Below are positions 1 to 8,619 of a stretch of 64,000 nucleotides of DNA, in pieces. The stretch's first letter is position 1, and the number at the start of each line of letters is the position of its first letter. The notes under the pieces are model-generated. The model saw only the letters and a list, made by a program, of their open reading frames with translations, had not been told where the DNA came from and made no database searches. The position numbers and the translations under genes were made by a program. Source of the DNA: Candidatus Uabimicrobium amorphum. Its GTDB lineage: Bacteria > Planctomycetota > Uabimicrobiia > Uabimicrobiales > Uabimicrobiaceae. The DNA lies in NCBI RefSeq assembly GCF_009002475.1, contig NZ_AP019860.1:4340001-4404000 (forward strand), in the 5' to 3' direction.

Positions 1-1
1 T

Positions 2-586
2 ATTGTTACGACTGTTTGGATTGCGTACCGCAAGTACTACTCTTTCGGCAAGTGGCGGTGGAGGGATATTTTTATAAGCCTTTTATTTACACCTGTATTA
101 TTGTTATTGTGGGCCATTCCCTTTTACTATTACCTTTCATTCACCGATAGTTTTTCGTCTCAGAAATTGTCCTTGGTGACAAACGGGGAAATATATTGGT
201 GGTTGAGAACATTCGCTTCGGTAATTCTCGTTGCGATCTTCGAGGAAATATTTTTCCGCGCATATCTACTCGAATATTTACATCAGTCGCAGCAAAGCGA
301 CAAATCTTCTATCGTTGATAAATGTTCTTCCACACTGGAAGAAAAACCGCAAGACTTAAGTAAAATTCCTCTCAACCTATACAGTGTTGTGGGTACAATG
401 ATCATTTTCACATTAGGGCATAGCACCGCAGAATACATTTCGTGTGTATTATATTTTACCGCAACGTTATTGATATATAAGTATCTGCGCTCGTTTGCGG
501 TATGTATTTGGACCCACGCCTTTACGAATTTAGGAATTGCTATATTGGTGAAGTATTGGGGAATGGACTTTCTGTGGTTTGGATAA
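2..586 (+). CDS. CPBP family intramembrane metalloprotease, 5' end outside the window
   Basis: The reading frame is open from base 2, so the gene starts upstream of the window; the TTG at 101 is only the first internal start-like codon. The visible part has at least three hydrophobic segments and the CPBP (Abi/CAAX-protease-like) signature: a Glu-Glu-x3-Arg box in EEIFFRAYL, a Phe-x3-His in FTLGHSTAE and a late His-Ala-Phe-Thr-Asn. Family members are membrane-embedded metalloproteases that cut near membrane segments. In planctomycetes the type is common and its substrates are mostly unknown. A hydrophilic Ser/Glu/Lys-rich insert follows the first motif. Family call is good; substrate cannot be given. 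Confidence 0.75.
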   Translation: MVTTVWIAYRKYYSFGKWRWRDIFISLLFTPVLLLLWAIPFYYYLSFTDSFSSQKLSLVTNGEIYWWLRTFASVILVAIFEEIFFRAYLLEYLHQSQQSDKSSIVDKCSSTLEEKPQDLSKIPLNLYSVVGTMIIFTLGHSTAEYISCVLYFTATLLIYKYLRSFAVCIWTHAFTNLGIAILVKYWGMDFLWFG

Positions 587-701
587 GCTGTGGGAATTTT
601 GTTGGATGAGTATCTGCATTTCGCATCCATCTACTCGATATTTTCTATCGTTGTCGTGCTATTCCTTTGGTTACTCCGTCTTTCCGAATTTTCCCCCTGT
701 A

Positions 702-728
702 AACCAAGACTTCTAAAAAGTCTTGGTT
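702..728. terminator. Hairpin between convergent genes
   Basis: An 11-bp perfect inverted repeat (AACCAAGACTT, loop CTAAA, AAGTCTTGGTT) lies between the ends of two convergent genes. Neither side has a long T tract, so it is a possible bidirectional terminator or mRNA-end stabiliser rather than a textbook one. Confidence 0.5.
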
Positions 729-764
729 GCGACGTCTTCTTATATAACGTTCTACATGACGCAT

Positions 765-2006
765 TTACTGATTTCCTGGAGAAGAGCTATTGTCGTTATC
801 TGGTAATAAGTCTTGTGGACGTACACGTCGTGTATAGCCCCATCCAAAGCGATTTAAGGTTGGTGTCTTACTTAGCGACTCTTCTGGTGTTAGATGTTGT
901 ATTGTGCTTCCCCATGTAGATTTTTCCTGTAAGTTGTTCACCGCGGTTGCGGATAAAAACTCTCCTGTTTTTAAGTGTCGCAGTACAATAAAAAACGGCT
1001 TGTCTATGGTTATATTAATCGACTCATTGGATTTGTTTTTTAAATAGGGAGATTTGATTTTTGCGAGGTCTAGCTCTTCGTCTTCGTAATCGACATTAGT
1101 ACCAGCATCAAAAGCCTCGATCATTGTGTTATCCGGGGCTGACAATTTTGTATGCACTGCGGAAAATTCGCAACCTTGTTGATCTATTTGTAACATACTG
1201 ATTGCGTTTTTGTTGACGTTGATGGGCAGATTGAAATACATGCGAAATGCCGGAAGTTCTATTTCGCAATTGCGCTTCTTTAATTTTTGTACTGCCTCAT
1301 TCATTTGCGGAAATTGCATGTTGGCCAATAGTTGTGCCAGAGTTGTCTTTGGAACAAATAGATATACGCTAAAATCTTTAATCTCTAGCGGAAGATATAT
1401 GAGTTGCAGTTCATCATTTTCATGAGAATAACATTTTCCCGAAATTTTTATTGCGGTAATTGGTGTACCTTGGAACATAATATTAGAGAGTTGTGGTTGT
1501 TGTTTTTGTTTCCAATTTGCACTGAAATAAACCGCTTTGTCAATTTCCAACTGTAATTCACTACTCACACTCAATCTGTCATTTGTAACTTGCGCGATTG
1601 TTTGTGTTGTCGCTTGGCCATTGTCATCGCATGAAAGCAAGAACGGTGAAATCATTGCATTGCTGTGACGATTTGCGACTTGGCGAAACGTGGATAAAGC
1701 TGTATTGGCATGTATATCTTCTAATTCTGGCGGTGTTGGTTGTTTGGCAATATCCATATAGTCACTTGCTTTATTGAATGAATTGACAACAAAGCGTGGG
1801 TATTGTCCACTGGAAACGAATTCATTCTCTTTTTCGACTTTGGGTGTTCCTCCAAGGTCGGGGAGTCCTATACCTGAATCACCTGTTGACTGCCCAGGAG
1901 TATTTCCGGGAGTATTTTGTGGATTGCGGAAAGCAGGGTCTTTTAAAATTTCGCATTGAGTAAGGAAAAGCATACTCAAAATAAATAGATGAAATATTTT
2001 ACGCAT
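765..2006 (-). CDS. Serpin-like lipoprotein (divergent)
   Basis: The 413-residue product has a lipoprotein signal peptide ending LFLTQC and a Pro/Gly/Thr-rich spacer to about residue 60. The rest carries serpin landmarks in order: SNAMISPFLLS (serpin N-x-FISP), YFSANWKQ (serpin YFKGxW), a YLFVPK strand, LPAFRM, and a C-terminal IDKPFFIVLRHLKTGEFL matching the PFLFLIRDxxTGxILFMG strand. Serpins are suicide inhibitors of serine or cysteine proteases. The stretch between the ISP and FSANW motifs is much shorter than usual. The hinge before the reactive loop reads FDAGTNVDYEDEE instead of an Ala-rich hinge, so inhibition by loop insertion is doubtful. It is probably anchored in a membrane facing the periplasm or outside. 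Its gene is divergent from the next kinase gene. Serpin relationship is likely; activity is uncertain. Confidence 0.65.
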   Translation of the reverse strand: MRKIFHLFILSMLFLTQCEILKDPAFRNPQNTPGNTPGQSTGDSGIGLPDLGGTPKVEKENEFVSSGQYPRFVVNSFNKASDYMDIAKQPTPPELEDIHANTALSTFRQVANRHSNAMISPFLLSCDDNGQATTQTIAQVTNDRLSVSSELQLEIDKAVYFSANWKQKQQPQLSNIMFQGTPITAIKISGKCYSHENDELQLIYLPLEIKDFSVYLFVPKTTLAQLLANMQFPQMNEAVQKLKKRNCEIELPAFRMYFNLPINVNKNAISMLQIDQQGCEFSAVHTKLSAPDNTMIEAFDAGTNVDYEDEELDLAKIKSPYLKNKSNESINITIDKPFFIVLRHLKTGEFLSATAVNNLQEKSTWGSTIQHLTPEESLSKTPTLNRFGWGYTRRVRPQDLLPDNDNSSSPGNQ

Positions 2007-2108
2007 TCTATTGTCCTAGATTTTTTGATAGCAATTTTGATAAGATTAGTTGTGGTCGCGATGTGACACTCTATTTATATTATTACACGTATCGTATTAC
2101 ATAATGAG

Positions 2109-2134
2109 TATTTTACAAAAAAAATCGTAAAATA
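2109..2134. promoter_or_regulatory. Inverted repeat in divergent promoter region
   Basis: TATTTTAC and GTAAAATA form an exact 8-bp inverted repeat around a 10-nt A-rich spacer, about 40 nt upstream of the kinase start at 2172. It could be an operator in the serpin/kinase divergent region. Assignment is tentative. Confidence 0.3.
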
Positions 2135-2171
2135 GCATAAAAAAACAGCAGTTTTTAGCAAGGGATAATTC

Positions 2172-4880
2172 ATGGATAAAGACGAAATGAAGCAATTGTG
2201 GCAAAAGGTAATGAGAAAGGATGATTTCGAAAATAGCGATGGGGGAGAAACGTATCGTTCTAAAGATTGGCCGGAACATCCTACGGCTCCAACATTGCCA
2301 ATGTTGAGTTTTTCTAAGCATGAAACATTTGACATGACGCCAGCGACGGCCAGTGAATTTACTATTGGAGCAGATCCCAAAAAAGATCTAAACATGAGTG
2401 TTATAGATACGGTTGCTGCTGATACTAGTATGGGTGTTTCCAAACAACGTGTGGATAATCACTATGAAATACTAAGTGAAATTGCTCGCGGTGGAATGGG
2501 TGTTGTTTACAAAGGCTGCCAGAACAGCTTACGGCGCGAAATTGCCATCAAGAAAATAATCAATGACAATCAGGCAAATCGTAATAAATTTCTCTGCGAA
2601 TCGGTGGTGACTGCACACCTTGAGCATCCGAATGTTGTCCCTGTACATGAATTGGCCGAAAACGAAGACGGTGAAACGTTTTTAGCAATGAAGTTAGTTG
2701 CTGGACGTGAGTGGAAAGAGCTTTTGTATCCCAAAGAGAATGAAGTTGATACAAAAAAATACAGTGTCGAAGATCATCTAAAAATACTTCTCAATGTCTG
2801 TAATGCAATTGCGTACGCTCACAGCAAAGAGGTGGTACATTGTGATTTAAAACCATCGAATGTGATGGTGGGGGAGTTTGGCGAAGTGTTGGTGATGGAT
2901 TGGGGGATTGCCGTTGAGATTGGCAACGAGCATCGTGGTTTGACAATCCATAAAACTATGGTAGACAGTCCTATGGGAACCCCATATTACATGCCTAGTG
3001 AACTTGCCTACGGAAATGGTCCTGACATTGGTCCATGGACAGACATCTATTTACTGGGTGGTATTCTCTATGAAGTTTTGATGCGCACACCTCCGCACAA
3101 AGGGAATACGATGACCGCTATTTTTGCGGCGATCGTAGGGCGGCAACCTAAATTTAGTGATGACATTCCGCGTGAATTGCAAGAAATTTGCCTAAAAGCT
3201 TTGGCTAAGGAGCCAAAAGAACGCTACCAAAAAGTGGAAGATTTTCGCAGAGCGTTGGAGGAATACTTACAACATCGTGAGAGTTTATTCATTTCGCAAA
3301 AGGCCCAAAATATACTGCAAAACTGTCTGCAAACAAAACAAAAAAGAGACGATCATTTGCTATACAGCAAATTTGCTGAAGCGGTTGCAGGTTTCGACCA
3401 GTCATTGCAGCTGTGGGCAGGTAATACGGATGCCTTACATGGAAAAGAAAAGGCACGGATCGCATTTGCCGAAGTAGCGCTAAAAAATGAAGACTTTGGT
3501 TTGGCGGAAGCGCAACTAATAGATGTATCGTCAAGTGACAATGTTGCTTCGCTTAAGGAAAAAATTCACAAAGAACGCGATAAAAAGCAGCGCATACAAA
3601 AGACAACAGCGCGTTTACGCCGTACAGTTTACGCCGCAACAATATTTATCATTGTGGGGCTTGCAACGGGTATTTTTTTAGTGGGGAATGCGTATCGCGA
3701 AGCAAATACACAACGCAATTTTGCTGTCGAACAACAGCAAATAGCTGAAAAAGCAAAAAAGGAAGCGGAAGACAAAAACAAACAGTTGGCAAAAGAGAAG
3801 AAAATCGTTCAACAACAAAAAGACGAGATCTCGCAAAAAGTAGCTTTGCTTGCAAAACAAAAAAATGAAATCATGGCACAAAACCAAAAATTAACAAAAC
3901 AACAGCAGGAAATTCGCGCGCAAAATGCTAAATTGCATACCCAAAAAGGCAAAATTGAACGTCAGAAAAACGCACTAGCAGAACAAAATACATTTTTAAA
4001 AGAACAAAAAGAGCGTATCGAAAAACAAAATACTCTGATTCGTGAGCGAGAGCGCAGTGCTGTACAAGCTTCCCAGGTCGCCATACGTATGGTACATAAA
4101 GTATTTTTCGAAATAGACGATGCCCAAGAAAGTCCTGGATTGATTCAGTCGTTGAAACAAGTTTTTATCGACTTGAAAAAATTAGATATGTTGGAGACAG
4201 TACTGTCCGACGAAGAAGACGGCTGGTGGCTGTACGGAATTGTCAATCAGAACGTACAAGTCTATAACGATCTTATCCGTCGCGAGCCAAATAACTTTTC
4301 GGCATACTTTAATCGTGGAAATTTGTATATCGAAGACGGTCTTTACGAAAAAGCCATTGCTGATTTTTCTCAAGCGATTTCGTTAAACCCGCAAGCAGAG
4401 GACGCGTACTTTAATCGCGGAATTATTTATCTAAAGCAACAAAACTACGCAAAAGCACAGCAAGATTTTTCCACAGGGGTTAGACTTAAACCACGTAACG
4501 ATAAATTTTTGTATTATAGGGCTTATTCTCTATTACTTCTAGAGGAATACGTAAAGGCAGAGCAAGATCTTTTAAAAGTGATTAAAATAAACCCCAATTT
4601 TGGTCTTGCACTTGAAAAATTAGGCATGCTGTACTTTGATAAGGGAGAATATAAAAAGAGTGTTGTGTATTTAAATAGAACATTAAAAAATAAGCCTAGC
4701 CAAAAAGCGTGTTATTATTTGGCGAGAATTTATTCGGTGAAAGGAAATAAAGCTAAGGCTCTACAGTATTTGGCTCAGGCAATTAAATATAAGTTTAATA
4801 ATTGGGAAGATTTGAAAAATAATCCCGATTTTGCCAATGTCCGCAATGAAAAACAATTTCAAAGGTGGTTAAAAAAATAA
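2172..4880 (+). CDS. Ser/Thr protein kinase with coiled coil and TPR repeats
   Basis: The 902-residue product starts at an ATG preceded by AGGGA. It has a low-complexity N-terminal tail (1-95), a Hanks-type kinase domain (about 100-375), one membrane helix near 486-508, a long Gln/Lys/Glu coiled coil (about 510-640) and TPR repeats (about 690-880). The Gly-rich loop GGMGVVYKG and the catalytic Asp (HCDLKPSN) are present. The usual HRD Arg is Cys, the metal-binding DFG is DWG and APE is PSE, making it a non-RD kinase like the one at 41114. It is likely a cytoplasmic kinase with an extracytoplasmic coiled-coil/TPR scaffold. A strong terminator follows, so it is probably monocistronic. Substrates are unknown. 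Confidence 0.93.
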   Translation: MDKDEMKQLWQKVMRKDDFENSDGGETYRSKDWPEHPTAPTLPMLSFSKHETFDMTPATASEFTIGADPKKDLNMSVIDTVAADTSMGVSKQRVDNHYEILSEIARGGMGVVYKGCQNSLRREIAIKKIINDNQANRNKFLCESVVTAHLEHPNVVPVHELAENEDGETFLAMKLVAGREWKELLYPKENEVDTKKYSVEDHLKILLNVCNAIAYAHSKEVVHCDLKPSNVMVGEFGEVLVMDWGIAVEIGNEHRGLTIHKTMVDSPMGTPYYMPSELAYGNGPDIGPWTDIYLLGGILYEVLMRTPPHKGNTMTAIFAAIVGRQPKFSDDIPRELQEICLKALAKEPKERYQKVEDFRRALEEYLQHRESLFISQKAQNILQNCLQTKQKRDDHLLYSKFAEAVAGFDQSLQLWAGNTDALHGKEKARIAFAEVALKNEDFGLAEAQLIDVSSSDNVASLKEKIHKERDKKQRIQKTTARLRRTVYAATIFIIVGLATGIFLVGNAYREANTQRNFAVEQQQIAEKAKKEAEDKNKQLAKEKKIVQQQKDEISQKVALLAKQKNEIMAQNQKLTKQQQEIRAQNAKLHTQKGKIERQKNALAEQNTFLKEQKERIEKQNTLIRERERSAVQASQVAIRMVHKVFFEIDDAQESPGLIQSLKQVFIDLKKLDMLETVLSDEEDGWWLYGIVNQNVQVYNDLIRREPNNFSAYFNRGNLYIEDGLYEKAIADFSQAISLNPQAEDAYFNRGIIYLKQQNYAKAQQDFSTGVRLKPRNDKFLYYRAYSLLLLEEYVKAEQDLLKVIKINPNFGLALEKLGMLYFDKGEYKKSVVYLNRTLKNKPSQKACYYLARIYSVKGNKAKALQYLAQAIKYKFNNWEDLKNNPDFANVRNEKQFQRWLKK

Positions 4881-4953
4881 ATTTTTTTATTACCGCTTTT
4901 GCTTCACGGTTAAGTATACAAATATGTAATTCGATCTTAATCATGCAAATAGC

Positions 4954-4986
4954 TAGGAGAGCATATATGCTCTCCTAATTTTTTTT
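4954..4986 (+). terminator. Rho-independent terminator
   Basis: A palindrome (TAGGAGAGCAT and its complement) is followed by AA and a run of eight T. It lies 74 nt after the kinase stop codon and ends that transcript. Confidence 0.85.
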
Positions 4987-5065
4987 CAGAGCGTGTCGAC
5001 ATTTAAATTTTCAAATCAGTTGAGTTGCATTTTTGGATAGGTGTTACAGTAGAAGGAAATAACGC

Positions 5066-5764
5066 ATGTTGTATATATTTGGTCCTTTACAGGTTGCCGC
5101 GGGGATCTTCTTCACGTATTTACTAAAAAATACAGGGAGGCGCTATGCGGTGGGGTTTGCTGGAGTTGCGGTATTTTTATTTCTCAATATTGCGTATGTT
5201 AGTAATGTAAGCATTACAAATATTGGAGAAATTATATTTAAAGTGATGATTATCGTTGCTCTGTCGATACCGTGGTGGCTTTTCTTTTCTAGCTTTATTG
5301 GTGAGATGATTTTTGCGCCGATTGCATTTATGATTTCCCCACCCAGCGATGAAGCACAGCAAGACTATTCAAAAGCCCGCACCCACGAGATGGATGGCAA
5401 TTATCAACAAGCAATTACAGAGTATGAGAGCTATTTTTCGAGCAAAAGAGATTATGTTCCTTTAGAAAGAATTGGACGCTGTTATTTCAAAATGGACGAC
5501 ACAAAGCAATGTTTGCAATATTTAGAAAATGCCAAAAAAGAACTTCTTGATAAAGATGCGAAATACGAAAAACAAGAAAAGCGCCACCAGTATGCGCGTC
5601 TTTTGTACTTACAGCACCTGGTGTATAAAAAAATAAAGTCACCCCACGCGAAGAAAATTAAAGATTATCTTTGCCGTGAATATGCCGATACTCCTTTTGC
5701 CAATACAGATGATCCGCAAATTAAGAACTATCTCGAAATTTGGACGAATACAACTGTTGGTTAG
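5066..5764 (+). CDS. Small membrane protein with TPR-like C-terminal domain
   Basis: This 232-residue protein has three predicted membrane helices in the first 95 residues, then a soluble helical domain with TPR-like pairs (AQQDYSKARTHEMDGNYQQAITEYESYF; then RIGRCYFKMDDTKQCLQYLENAK, each shown here as separate helices). GGAAATAACGC precedes the ATG. The upstream terminator at 4954 and the downstream metal transporter promoter region suggest it is transcribed alone. The TPR part probably acts as a protein-binding scaffold at the membrane. No specific family is recognised. Confidence 0.8.
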   Translation: MLYIFGPLQVAAGIFFTYLLKNTGRRYAVGFAGVAVFLFLNIAYVSNVSITNIGEIIFKVMIIVALSIPWWLFFSSFIGEMIFAPIAFMISPPSDEAQQDYSKARTHEMDGNYQQAITEYESYFSSKRDYVPLERIGRCYFKMDDTKQCLQYLENAKKELLDKDAKYEKQEKRHQYARLLYLQHLVYKKIKSPHAKKIKDYLCREYADTPFANTDDPQIKNYLEIWTNTTVG

Positions 5765-5842
5765 ACTGTTTTACACAAGCGAATTTAAGTTTACAAGTAA
5801 GCTTCAAAGATATAGTTAATATATTTTTTGCATCATGACTTT

Positions 5843-5865
5843 TTTTGCTGTAGAATACAGCAAAA
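5843..5865. promoter_or_regulatory. Candidate metal-regulator operator upstream of zinc transporter
   Basis: A perfect 10-bp inverted repeat, TTTTGCTGTA-GAA-TACAGCAAAA, sits 37 nt upstream of the znuA-like start codon. Position and symmetry suit a dimeric repressor such as a Fur/Zur- or DtxR/MntR-family protein. It has no T tract of a terminator. The regulator itself is not in the window. Confidence 0.5.
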
Positions 5866-5902
5866 CTTACCAAAGAGAAGACTTTCTTTTATATGGATAT
5901 TT

Positions 5903-6817
5903 ATGATGCGATTACAAGTCTTATTGATAATCTTTGTATCTATTGCACTTGGAGCATGTCGCAATTCTACAGACACCGATAGTTCTAAAAAAGCTGTTTG
6001 CTTTGTTAGTATTTTACCACAATCGTATTTTGTGAAAAGAATTGGTGGGGAGTTTGTCGATGTAAAGGTGCTTGTAGGTCCTGGACAATCTCCTGCTACA
6101 TATGAACCTACACAAAAACAGTTGGCTGTTTTGAGTAAGGCACTTTGTTTGTTTACAATAGGCGTTCCTTTCGAGAAGTCATTTGTTTCGCGTATATCGC
6201 GTATGTATAAGATAAAACTTGTCGAAACACATGCTGGAATTAAACTACGTGACTTGGAAGAACATAGTCACCATCACCATGATCATCACCATAATCACGG
6301 TAAGGACCCACATGTGTGGTTAGATCCTATTTTAGTAAAAAAGCAAACCCAGGTTATAACGGACACTCTTTCGCAACTCCTTCCCGCTCACAAGGAGTAT
6401 TTTGCAAAAAATTTGCAAGTTTTTCATGATGAATTATCTTTATTAGATGAGAAAATACGTACACTTTTGCAAAATATTTCTCAAAAAAATATGTGGGTTT
6501 ATCATCCTTCGTATGGTTATTTTTGTGATCGTTATCATTTAAAACAAATTGCGGTAGAAACCGAAGGTAAGAGCCCTGGTGCGAAGCATTTAGCAAAATT
6601 GATATCTAAAGCTAAAACCCAAAAGATACGCGCTATTTTTGTTCAAAAACAGTTTATGGGAAAGTCTCCGAATGCCATTATCTCTGCTCTAGAGAAACAC
6701 TATAAATCACAGCAACAACCCCTTTCATGCAAAACAATAACCCTTGATCCTTTGGCGTACGATTATACAGAGAATTTGTTGTCGATGGCCAAGAACATCG
6801 CTGAATATTTGAAATGA
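5903..6817 (+). CDS. znuA: Zinc/manganese ABC transporter substrate-binding lipoprotein
   Basis: The product is about 304 residues from the ATG at 5903 (an ATG follows at 5906; upstream in-frame residues do not look like a signal peptide). It opens with a lipoprotein signal ending ALGAC. It belongs to the cluster A-I metal-binding family (ZnuA/TroA/MntC): a His/Asp-rich loop (EEHSHHHHDHHHNHG) precedes PHVWLDP, and further metal ligands are in VYHPSYGYF and the late Asp of LDPLAYDYTEN. The His-rich loop favours zinc over manganese. The stop codon overlaps the ATPase start in ATGA, so the three genes form one operon. A palindromic candidate operator lies upstream. Confidence 0.92.
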   Translation: MMRLQVLLIIFVSIALGACRNSTDTDSSKKAVCFVSILPQSYFVKRIGGEFVDVKVLVGPGQSPATYEPTQKQLAVLSKALCLFTIGVPFEKSFVSRISRMYKIKLVETHAGIKLRDLEEHSHHHHDHHHNHGKDPHVWLDPILVKKQTQVITDTLSQLLPAHKEYFAKNLQVFHDELSLLDEKIRTLLQNISQKNMWVYHPSYGYFCDRYHLKQIAVETEGKSPGAKHLAKLISKAKTQKIRAIFVQKQFMGKSPNAIISALEKHYKSQQQPLSCKTITLDPLAYDYTENLLSMAKNIAEYLK

Positions 6818-7545
6818 TTATGACTCATCGTAATAAAAACACCGAAGCCTTAATTAAAGTAAATAATTTATCGTTTGCTTATGATAAACGCAATGTATTA
6901 GAAAATGTAAATTTTGAGGTAAATGAGGGCGATTGTTTAGCCATTGTGGGACCAAATGGAGGAGGGAAAAGTACATTGTTAAATATTTTATGCGGAGAAC
7001 TGTCTACCACGAATAGCAGCGTCGCGATTTGTAACAATGTACCTAGCCAAGTACGTAAACTCCTCGGCTACATACCACAAAAAAATTATTACGACGAACA
7101 GTTTCCCATAAAGGTCTTACAAGTTGTATTAATGGGAAGATTGGGAGGCAAAGGTTTTTGGTATTCTAAATACGATAAGAAAATTGCCCTCGAAAACTTG
7201 CGTAAAATGCAGATGGAAAATTTTGCGCAGCATTCTTTTCCCTCTCTCTCTGGAGGACAAAAGCAGCGTGTGTTGATTGCGCGTGCTCTGGCGACGGAAA
7301 CTAAAATTCTCGTTTTTGATGAACCCACTTCTAGTTTGGATGTACATTCACAGAATTTGTTTTATGACCTTTTATGCGATTTGAACAAGGATTACACTAT
7401 ATTGGTGGTAACGCACAACATTCATGAAGTCCCTAAATTTGCCAAATCGGTACTATTTGTGAATAAAAATACAGATTTTCTTTCATTTACAAAAGGCAAA
7501 GAACAAGATTTTTACCATTGGTATCAAGAGAAAATAAATGTTTGA
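6814..7545 (+). CDS. znuC: Zinc/manganese ABC transporter ATP-binding protein
   Basis: The 243-residue ATPase has Walker A GPNGGGKST near residue 50, Q-loop YIPQKN, signature LSGGQKQR, Walker B ILVFDEPTSSLD and switch His in VVTHNIHEV. It powers metal import together with the binding lipoprotein and the permease encoded on either side. The start overlaps the znuA stop by 4 nt and its end overlaps the permease start by 8 nt, indicating translational coupling. Metal specificity rests on the partner proteins. Confidence 0.93.
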   Translation: MIMTHRNKNTEALIKVNNLSFAYDKRNVLENVNFEVNEGDCLAIVGPNGGGKSTLLNILCGELSTTNSSVAICNNVPSQVRKLLGYIPQKNYYDEQFPIKVLQVVLMGRLGGKGFWYSKYDKKIALENLRKMQMENFAQHSFPSLSGGQKQRVLIARALATETKILVFDEPTSSLDVHSQNLFYDLLCDLNKDYTILVVTHNIHEVPKFAKSVLFVNKNTDFLSFTKGKEQDFYHWYQEKINV

Positions 7546-8386
7546 GTTTATTACAGCCTTACAAGAATTTGCCTTTCTGCGTTATGCTCTTATTGCGGGA
7601 ATACTTGCCAGTATTTCTTGTGGAATAGTCGGAGCTTTTGTCGTGACAAAACGGATTTCCTACCTAGCAGGTGCGATTTCGCATTTTGTACTAGGAGGAA
7701 TTGGTATCGCACGTTATTTAAATATTGTTCATGGTTGGACATTTCTCGACCCAATGTATGGAGCCGTTATTTTCGCCCTTCTTGCAGCGATTTTTATTGG
7801 TTATGTACGTTTTTGGCACAAGCAACGCGAAGATACTATTATTGGCGTTATGTGGGCTGTCGGAATGGCGGTAGGGGTAATGTTTATTTCTCAAACGCCT
7901 GGATATAACGAAGATCTAATGACATATTTGTTTGGCAATATTTTGTTGGTGACGGCGGAAGATCTACGCATTATTGCTGTACTTGATGTCATCATCGTTG
8001 TGTTGTGTATATTTTTTTATCGAAGCCTTGTCGCGATTTGTTTTGATGAACATTTTGCGAAATTACGCGGTATAAAAGTACGTCGTTTATACATTTTGTT
8101 ACTTTGTCTCACTGCGATGACAGTGGTGCTTTTAGTCACTGTTGTAGGAATTGTAATGGTTATTGCCTTACTTACGATTCCCGCAGGTATTGCGTCGCAA
8201 TTCGCTAAATCTCTTGGGCAAATGATGTTGCTGGCGACACTATTGAGTATTGTATTTGTGACAAGTGGTTTGGGTGTGAGTTATCAATATGACGTCCCCT
8301 CTGGTGCGACAATTATTATTATTTCTGGTATTATCTATGTAATTTCGGCAGTTTTTTCCAGTAGTAGATTTCGATTTAAAAATTAG
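7538..8386 (+). CDS. znuB: Zinc/manganese ABC transporter permease
   Basis: The 282-residue integral membrane protein of the ABC-3 family has about eight hydrophobic segments. Its N-terminal FLRYALIAGILASISCGIVGAF-like region (residues 13-34) and the following VTKRISYLAGAISH are typical of ZnuB/MntB. It is the last gene of the operon and starts 8 nt inside the ATPase gene. A block of palindromic repeats follows rather than a clear terminator. Confidence 0.92.
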   Translation: MFEFITALQEFAFLRYALIAGILASISCGIVGAFVVTKRISYLAGAISHFVLGGIGIARYLNIVHGWTFLDPMYGAVIFALLAAIFIGYVRFWHKQREDTIIGVMWAVGMAVGVMFISQTPGYNEDLMTYLFGNILLVTAEDLRIIAVLDVIIVVLCIFFYRSLVAICFDEHFAKLRGIKVRRLYILLLCLTAMTVVLLVTVVGIVMVIALLTIPAGIASQFAKSLGQMMLLATLLSIVFVTSGLGVSYQYDVPSGATIIIISGIIYVISAVFSSSRFRFKN

Positions 8387-8413
8387 AGTATGCGTTTTTA
8401 ACGCTTTTGACAT

Positions 8414-8610
8414 GTCAATTTTATATTGCTGGTTTCTCGCTTACGCGGGAATGACATAGATTTGTAAGTCTTTACTAAGAGATCGTTACTCTTAACTTGG
8501 GATGGTGTGAACGTACTTCTTAATGGTGTCATCCCTGCAAAAGCAGGGAACCAGCGTTTATAATTCAACTTTATATTGCTAGTTTCCCGCTTACGCGGGA
8601 ATGACATAGA
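8414..8610. repeat. Cluster of palindromic dispersed-type repeats
   Basis: Two direct copies (8414-8460 and 8564-8610) share about 45 nt ending in CGCTTACGCGGGAATGACAT. A third, inverted half (8526-8557) reads GTCATCCCTGCAAAAGCAGG and can pair with the right copy. Each contains a short CCCGC...GCGGG or CCCTGC...GCAGGG hairpin. Reading through them gives the spurious peptides SFPRKRE and FPAFAGM familiar from such elements in many bacteria. It is non-coding, probably REP/MITE-like, and sits between convergent znuB and hflX. Confidence 0.85.
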
Positions 8611-8619
8611 TTTTTTATT

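Noticed and set aside
590..919. Plus-strand ORF overlapping the serpin-like gene end
   Set aside because: It crosses the intergenic hairpin and runs antisense to a gene with clear serpin motifs.
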